Part shown: positions 60,101-64,000 of the stretch, piece by piece
Numbering within the stretch: the stretch's first letter is position 1
How the letters are laid out: each line of letters opens with the position of its first letter
DNA from: Lycocorax pyrrhopterus obiensis
Lineage: Eukaryota > Chordata > Aves > Passeriformes > Paradisaeidae
Direction: 5' to 3'
Length of the DNA stretch: 64,000 nucleotides
Assembly (NCBI GenBank): GCA_014706295.1
Contig: JACSVZ010000037.1
Coordinates: 3,968,001-4,032,000 of the forward strand
The notes under the pieces: model-generated
Told to the model about the DNA's origin: nothing
The model's input: the letters and a program-made list of their open reading frames with translations, nothing else
The model's database searches: none
Translations under genes and position numbers: made by a program

Positions 60101-62592
60101 AGCCCAGCCGTGCCCGAGCCAGAGCTGCTCCCAGGATCAGCGTGGGATGGAGAGGGGCAGAGCCTGCCTGGAGCCCATCACCACCCCTGGGATGCAGGAG
60201 GTGCAGCCCCGGCTCAGGACAGCAAGGGGCTGATGGGATCCTGCGTTCCGGCCAGTCCTTGCTTCCCTTCCCTTCCCGTTCCCAAATCCCAAACTGCACT
60301 CTGGCTCCCAGCCAAAGCCCCACGCTGCCCAGCACTGCCCCACAGCAGCAGTTCCCAAATCCCAGGTGAGTATCCATCAGGGGCCATCCCATTTGGAAAT
60401 GGTTTGCCACACAAGGTGCATCCTTCTGTTTCCAGGCAGAGCTGGGAACCCAGGGATTGTTTTCCCCATGGCATCCTTGCCACAGGAATGCTGCTGGACT
60501 CACAGCAGGATGGGAGCGCCCAGCCTGAGGGGTGTCACTGCTGGGGGTTAGGACACACACCTTGGCTGCAGCCCCTCCTGGGACCCCCTTTTCACACGGG
60601 GGTGGGGAGATAACAGCCCCAAAAATCTCAGCCCCTCACTATTCCAATTCCAGCATCAGCACAACCTGGGCTAAAATCCCTGCACAGCTCTGGAGGGAAC
60701 AGGGGCTCCCCAAGGATCGAACAAAAAACACTGGGAGATCCACAAACAGCCCAGCTCCGAATTTCCATTCTGTCTCACCTCAAAGTGGGAGGAGAAAACA
60801 AAACTTTGCTTTATTCGGGGTTTCCTGGGAATCCCTCTGTTAAAAAGCTGGGGGAATCCCTGAAACTTTGGGAGCTAAGGAGCAGGATTTAGATCCTGAG
60901 TGCTTCCTGCAAAGCCAAGGGCTCCTCACCCTGCCCTCAGCCCACAAAAAAGGTGGGAAGGCCAAAGGAAAGGAACAGAACGAGATCACTTGACCCCGAT
61001 GCTCCCGAGCCAAAAACATCCATCTGTGCCAGCTCAGGCACTTTTTGAGGATGAATCCAAAGGCAGTCCCTCGGTTTCACATGGCTTGGTTAAAGTTCAG
61101 CCCCTTCCCAGCCAGCCCACACAGGTTCTGTTCCCTGGACTCAGCTCCCAAGCACAAACGTGGAATTACAAGGGGCACAACCTCAGCAGGAACAGCAAAA
61201 TAGAAAATGTGTCCCAGGAGCCTCATGGCTGATGGAACAAATCTGTTTATGAACCTGGGGAAGCATCATCTGGAACTCACCTGCACAGCCACCTGAAACA
61301 TTCCAGGGGTAATAGGAATAGAGCAGATGGGGAACAATCAAGGAAAACAGATAAAGAGGAGCAGTTTAAAGGGTTCCCAGTAAAATCTGAGGCACTTCTG
61401 CTGTTCTAGAAGAGTTAACAGGCAGGAGAGGGTTACATCAGAGGGGATTTAGCATTTTCTATAGTGACACCAGCACTCAACATCCTCTCAGAGAATTCTG
61501 CCTTCAGATCATCATCTGGGCACAAGGAGGGAAGGAACAGGAACATTCTGTGAAATCAGGCTGCAGGACAGGCCCCCACAACAGACCTTTAGAGAGCAGA
61601 ATATGAACTATGCGGTTTAAGAAGGCCTCAGGACAAACTGCTGCAAGAAGTGCCCTTTGAGATTCCCTGGATGGGTTATTGGGAATCCACCCCTGGAGGA
61701 GTCTCAGCTGGACTCCAAACCCAGGGAGCAGGATCCAGCTTCACACAGCTGCTCTGCTTCGGGTTTTTTAATGGCCAGAGAGTGCAGGTTTAGGCACAGG
61801 GATGGAGGTGGGTATTACTGACAGCTAATTAGTCTGATATTAACAACAAAGCCTTTAAGTAAACGGCCTGCAAAACCTCATTTACTCGACCTGGAGACAA
61901 ACTCATTAACTGCAGGCTCCATTACCCATCCCACTTTGTCAGTCGTAAAGAAAGTTTAAAAATCGTGTTTATAGGAAAGAACTGGAAGGCAAATCAAGAG
62001 ATAAAAAACCCAAAAAACAACAACAAACCAAACCCTAAATAGAGAAACCTTCTGCAGATTCCATCTCTATAGGAACGCTGCCATAAATGCATAAGAGAAA
62101 ACTCAGCAGCCCCATTCTCCCTGACAGGCTCCTTTTTTCCCTTTAAAGGAGCAGATGCCAGCACGATCAGCCCGTGTGTACCTTTTATATTAAACATGCA
62201 ATCAAGACATTCTGCCTGAAAAAGTAGGAACACCCCTAAAATCCACCTCAAAGGCTGCAGCCTGTTTTTTTTTAATCATCAAGCAATTACTGTAATTAAG
62301 AGGCAATCCCCTTTCTCGCCCTGCAAGGCTCCCTCCGAGGAGATAAAGGAAAAACAGAGCCCTGGTCGCCTCCTCCTGCACCCCCAGTGCCAGACACAGC
62401 TCCCACCCCACAGCCCTCCCTCCTTAATTTCAATTAAGTTCCACTCACGGGAAAGGAGAAGAAAGGGAAGGGGGTGGGGGAGGGAGAAGCAGCACTTACC
62501 CTTTGGGGACTCACTTCGGGCTTTCTTGCTCTCTAAAGGACACTCACTGCTGCTGTTGGGAGAACATACTCTTCTCTTGCCTAAAATTTCAT
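35943..62592 (-). CDS. SAMD11: SAMD11, sterile alpha motif domain protein 11 (3' nine exons; 5' end outside window)
   Basis: Minus-strand exons in transcript order: 62592-62500, 56304-56140, 52058-51911, 44743-44628, 44261-44183, 43988-43279, 39145-39021, 37536-37426, 36179-35943. They join in frame into 593 codons plus stop, with one leading partial codon, so earlier exons lie past 64000. Recognised by MTPEEHYRRMMSAL, SSSQRRKQGL, EISHPPPLLSPQNAP, PFLGVPSALCQTPG, QAEMFARQQEMLRKQNLA, LPFGFPYTMSPYFHAG and the C-terminal SAM domain (KWTVEDVCSFV through GLKLGPALKIRSQV, visible residues about 455-520). Mouse Samd11 (mr-s) is a nuclear, Polycomb-linked transcriptional repressor strong in photoreceptors, under CRX control. 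Converges with NOC2L as in human. Confidence 0.95.
36270..36400 (+). mobile_element. CR1 tail fragment in the last SAMD11 intron (antisense to SAMD11)
   Basis: CCCCATCCCTGGAAGTGTTC, AAAGCCAGGCTGGACACAGC and GGTGGAACTGAATGAGC match the CR1 tail pattern. Confidence 0.75.
37426..37536 (-). CDS. SAMD11: SAMD11 exon, second half of SAM domain
   Basis: Minus acceptor GTCCCCTCAG|GTA, donor TCACAG|GTAGGA, 37 codons. Encodes VFREQAIDGETLPLLTEEHL and NNMGLKLGPALKIRSQ, the SAM mid-loop and end-helix surfaces used in polymerisation. Confidence 0.96.
38219..38353. repeat. 45-bp tandem triplication, SAMD11 intron
   Basis: Three copies start GGTTCTGGATGCAG and end GCAGGGCTTTCCT at 38219, 38264 and 38309; the third is slightly diverged. 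Confidence 0.92.
39021..39145 (-). CDS. SAMD11: SAMD11 exon, first half of SAM domain
   Basis: Minus acceptor AACAATCCAG|GCA, donor ACTCAG|GTAAAT. Encodes MGGLFLDGEESPALEDISKW, then TVEDVCSFVSNLSGCTEYTQ. Confidence 0.95.
42985..43165 (-). mobile_element. CR1 LINE fragment in a SAMD11 intron, minus orientation
   Basis: Begins AGGTTGGAAAAGCCCTCCAA, then ATCATCGAGTCCAACC and TTGGACACCTCCAGGGGTGG. It ends about 115 bases from the large SAMD11 exon. Confidence 0.85.
43279..43988 (-). CDS. SAMD11: SAMD11 large central exon
   Basis: 710 nt; minus acceptor CCCGATGCAG|GCT, donor ATGCAG|GTGAGG. Encodes LEMSAELIRQKELENLHRQR, a low-complexity linker with acidic CNDEEMKDSESDAEVGEDKA, and the conserved LPFGFPYTMSPYFHA. 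The third positions are extremely GC-rich. The linker looks longer than in the human protein as I recall it. Confidence 0.94.
44183..44261 (-). CDS. SAMD11: SAMD11 exon, QAEMFARQQEMLRKQ block
   Basis: Minus acceptor CTGCCCCAG|GCT, donor GGCCAG|GTAAGA, 79 nt. Encodes YGFLQPAQAEMFARQQEMLR. Confidence 0.95.
44628..44743 (-). CDS. SAMD11: SAMD11 exon, HPPPLLSPQNAP block
   Basis: Minus acceptor ATTGCTGCAG|GGA, donor CGCCAG|GTGAGT. Encodes EISHPPPLLSPQNAPHIALG and PFLGVPSALCQTPG, nearly identical to mammals. Confidence 0.95.
45995..46440. promoter_or_regulatory. candidate SAMD11 intronic enhancer: CpG block rich in homeodomain cores
   Basis: CpG-rich DNA studded with TAATTA (46170-46175, 46340-46345), CAATTAATC near 46099, TAATCC (46203-46208) and TAATCA. 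TAATCC is the preferred OTX/CRX core. There is no repeat homology and no coding frame. Confidence 0.45.
47860..48060. promoter_or_regulatory. candidate conserved non-coding element, SAMD11 intron
   Basis: A sharp AT-rich island in GC-rich surroundings, with TTTGATATGTCCTTTAACAG and ATAATCAATATTTAAAGTCA. It is not a recognisable repeat. Conservation is inferred from composition only. Confidence 0.35.
50215..50275 (-). mobile_element. short CR1 remnant in a SAMD11 intron
   Basis: About 60 bases, CCATCCAGCCTGGCCTTGGA and CACTTCCAGGGACGGGACAG, match the reverse complement of the CR1 tail. Confidence 0.55.
51590..51770 (-). mobile_element. CR1 LINE fragment just downstream of the internal SAMD11 CpG exon
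   Basis: GGAATCATACAACCTTGAGG, TTGGAAAAGCCCTC and CACCGAGTCCAACCAGTACC are the inverted CR1 3' end, followed by CCACATCCACACGTTTTTTG. Confidence 0.85.
51830..52480. promoter_or_regulatory. CpG island inside SAMD11, possible alternative promoter
   Basis: Very CpG-dense block spanning the exon at 51911-52058 and its upstream intron, with GC boxes and no TATA. Together with the in-frame ATG at 52002 it could drive a shorter SAMD11 isoform. Internal promoter use is inferred. Confidence 0.5.
51911..52058 (-). CDS. SAMD11: SAMD11 exon within internal CpG island
   Basis: Minus acceptor TGTCCCCAG|ATC, donor GACAG|GTACCG. Encodes LLRARQEVAAAAA, then EAHIPSASNSSSQRRKQGLP. An in-frame ATG at 52002-52000 could start a shorter isoform. 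Confidence 0.93.
52523..52600. repeat. purine tract (GGGA/GGAA)n beside the SAMD11 CpG island
   Basis: Long G-run-rich purine stretch, GAGGGAGGGAGGGAAGGAGG and onward, able in principle to form a G-quadruplex or triplex. Confidence 0.85.
53905..54620. promoter_or_regulatory. candidate conserved non-coding element with PBX/MEIS-type site, SAMD11 intron
   Basis: Contains TGATTGACAG (54157-54166), the composite PBX-MEIS/HOX motif, and AT-rich runs with TAAATTATTAA and ACTAATAATTTATAG. Flanked by ordinary GC-rich intron. Confidence 0.38.
56140..56304 (-). CDS. SAMD11: SAMD11 exon with HYRRMMSAL motif
   Basis: Minus acceptor CTCCTCAG|AAA, donor ACGGAG|GTAGGG. Encodes VTQMTPEEHYRRMMSALNEH, a four-glutamine run and LYQLANSMAVPSHG. 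The usual pyrimidine tract before the acceptor is poor and a poly(A) run lies about 20 bases upstream. Confidence 0.94.
57697..57855. repeat. trinucleotide microsatellite (ATC)n to (AAT)n, SAMD11 intron
   Basis: Nine ATC units followed by interrupted AAT-, ATG- and AAC-type units. Confidence 0.93.
58440..58740. promoter_or_regulatory. candidate conserved non-coding element, SAMD11 intron
   Basis: Has ACTTAATTACCATAAA near 58496, an AP-1/MAF-type TGACTCAGC (58649-58657) and CAGTAATTCC. NRL, a MAF-family factor, acts with CRX in mammalian rods, so the pairing is suggestive only. Confidence 0.33.
61795..61970. promoter_or_regulatory. candidate conserved non-coding element, SAMD11 intron
   Basis: Contains ACAGCTAATTAGTCTGATAT and TTAACAACAAAGCCTTTAAG (a SOX-like ACAAAG), followed by CATTAACTGC. 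AT-rich and repeat-free. Confidence 0.33.
62500..62592 (-). CDS. SAMD11: SAMD11 exon (most 5' exon seen)
   Basis: Minus acceptor CTCTCCTAG|ATG, donor AAAGG|GTAAGT. Encodes EILGKRRVCSP and LESKKARSESPK, a basic serine-rich stretch equivalent to human LLGKRLGRSP and KRARSESP. Confidence 0.92.
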
Positions 62593-62687
62593 CTAGGAGA
62601 GAGATGAGAAAGCTGAGTGTCAGAGAAGGCTGCACTTTCCTCTGTGCATGAGCGACCAGAGAGACTTTGGTATTTTGCTGCTCTCTC

Positions 62688-62716
62688 TCTCACACACAGA
62701 CACACACACACAGAGA
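62688..62716. repeat. CT/CA dinucleotide repeat
   Basis: CTCTCTCTC followed by CACACAGACACACACACACA, about 95 bases upstream (on the minus strand) of the most 5' SAMD11 exon seen. Confidence 0.85.
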
Positions 62717-62739
62717 TATTACAAGCAGAGAGAGAAAAA

Positions 62740-62900
62740 AATGAAAGTAAGAAAAATCATCATCTTGAGAGCCTTGATCTGCTTTCCTAATCACGCAGCC
62801 CAAAAGCACATAATGACTATTCATACACTGATCAATGCAACGTTTTCAAGCCATAAATTCTGAATCCAGTTGATTTCCTTACTGAGTTTCATCATTTGCT
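62740..62900. promoter_or_regulatory. candidate conserved non-coding element upstream of a SAMD11 exon
   Basis: AT-rich, repeat-free block with TTTCCTAATCACGCAGCCC, ACATAATGACTATTCATAC and ACTGATCAATGC. Confidence 0.28.
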
Positions 62901-63038
62901 CTGGTGCCTTTTGTCCCCCCGGTGTTTCCACTCCTTTCATGCCCTGATGCAAAGCAACTGGGGGAGAGGAAGGGGAGGAAAAAAACAACACAGAAAAAAA
63001 AAAAGCACAACAGATCTCTGAATCTTCCTACCACAGTA

Positions 63039-63095
63039 TCTCTGTCTCTCTCTCTCTCTCCCCGTCTCTCTCTCTCTCTCAGTCTCTCCCCCTCC
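63039..63095. repeat. CT-rich dinucleotide microsatellite
   Basis: Interrupted (TC)n followed by CCCTCCCTCC, in the SAMD11 intron at the right edge. Confidence 0.9.
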
Positions 63096-64000
63096 CTCCC
63101 CCCTCCTCCTTCAAAACCTCAAGGTCCTCAGCAATCTTCCCCCTCTGGATTGCATGGAAACACTCAAGCCTTTTGCATTACTGCAGCCCTCCAAACCAAC
63201 ACCAAATCTCTAATACACAATTACAGCGTCCCCGAGCAGATTTCGAATCAATATCCTCCCCTAATAACGCTGGGGAAACTGAAAGCATGATGGTGCATAT
63301 GGGCAGGAAGGAAGAGCCTGTTTGTCACTGCAAGCATCAAATTCTCATCTATCAAGGGCTTGTTAAAGATGCAGCATCTTAAAAGAAAGCAAAAAATAAA
63401 AAAAATCTCACAAACAAGCAGCATATTTGAGCGAGAATGGATTGGATCTGCCTGTGAGCCCCAACACAGCCAGGCTGCTGCAGTCTGCCCGGAACGTGGG
63501 GGTTAAGGAAGGTTACAAACCCCCTCGGTCCTATTTATAACAACAACAACATTATCGCTGTTCCAGGGGACATTTCCAGCCAAGCAACTGTCCCCTGCAC
63601 TCAGGATCACTCCCCATCACTTGGAATGCAGCTGAGCAGCCCAGGTTGCTGCCGTGGCAGGGATTTATCAGGGGATCAGAGCACAGGGCTGAGCAGAGCA
63701 GCCCCAGCAGGTGCCTCTGCCCAAGGAGCAATCTGGCAGCTCTGCGAAGTTCCAAGCGGCATTTCAGGGCTTTGAAGAGCCCAAGCTGCCTCCAAACTCA
63801 GATTGCCACGACCCTGTCACCAAATCCCTCAGCAAAACTGGCACTCGGAGACGATGCAGAGGCTTGTGACCGTGCAGAACCCAGAGCCAAGGAAACACAA
63901 CAAAACAGGGGGAATTGGGAAGAGCCAGGGAAGGCTGGGAGCACTGGTGACAGCGCTGGAGCTCTCTCAGCACTTCACATCCCAGGTGCCGAGTCCACCT

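Larger units (their letters stand above)
52059..62499. other. SAMD11 introns between 52059 and 62499
   Basis: Introns 52059-56139 and 56305-62499 with a purine tract, the ATC/AAT microsatellite and candidate elements at 53905-54620, 58440-58740 and 61795-61970. Confidence 0.5.
62593..64000. other. SAMD11 intron running off the right edge
   Basis: No further SAMD11 exon is visible here, so the exons coding for the N-terminus lie beyond the window. A repeat-free stretch at about 63140-63380 (TTTTGCATTACTGCAG, CACAATTACAGCG) may be another regulatory block. Confidence 0.5.

Noticed and set aside
1..64000. tRNA, rRNA, snoRNA or CRISPR features
   Set aside because: I looked for tRNA arms, box C/D or H/ACA patterns in NOC2L introns and regular spaced repeats; nothing was convincing by eye, though a covariance-model search could still find a small RNA.
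1..64000. endogenous retrovirus or intact LINE
   Set aside because: Only 5'-truncated CR1 fragments are seen; no LTR pair, gag/pol frames or target-site duplications.

Overview
The window reads as vertebrate nuclear DNA, almost certainly from a bird. Two multi-exon genes with GT-AG introns can be followed exon by exon. The interspersed repeats recognised are all fragments of CR1, the main avian LINE. Introns are short and GC-rich with many minisatellites, as on an avian microchromosome; the human counterpart of this locus is 1p36.33. The species and the microchromosome assignment are inferences.

Layout. Positions 1-4500 hold no recognisable exon and are probably the first intron or flank of a leftward gene; KLHL17 is the neighbour expected from conserved gene order, but none of its coding sequence is in the window. 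A CpG-rich block (about 4330-4965) with a possible minus-strand 5' splice site faces a second CpG-rich block (about 5500-6080) that is the NOC2L promoter and first exons. A CR1 fragment (4971-5600) sits between them.

NOC2L runs on the + strand from 5798 to 33809 in 19 coding exons (2346 nt, 781 aa). Every exon junction keeps frame, and a poly(A) signal follows at 33988. Its introns carry CR1 tails, a 32-bp minisatellite (18429-18905), a 1.1-kb GGTACC-rich minisatellite (18960-20055), several shorter tandem repeats, and AT-rich patches that look like regulatory elements.

SAMD11 runs on the - strand and converges tail-to-tail with NOC2L. Nine exons (35943-62592, 593 codons) encode the central and C-terminal part including the SAM domain; the N-terminal exons lie beyond the right edge. 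A CpG island at about 51830-52480 surrounds one internal exon and could be an alternative promoter. The large SAMD11 introns contain homeodomain-core-rich blocks (around 46000-46440, 47860-48060, 53900-54600, 58440-58740, 61795-61970, 62740-62900) that are candidate enhancers.

The two genes are not in one pathway. NOC2L is a nucleolar ribosome-biogenesis and chromatin-repressor protein; SAMD11 is a photoreceptor-enriched SAM-domain transcriptional repressor. They share the locus by ancient synteny. I found no RNA gene, CRISPR array, intact mobile element or novel gene system; the most notable points are the repeat arrays, the CR1 in the divergent promoter gap, tandem splice-donor-like repeats and the candidate enhancers.
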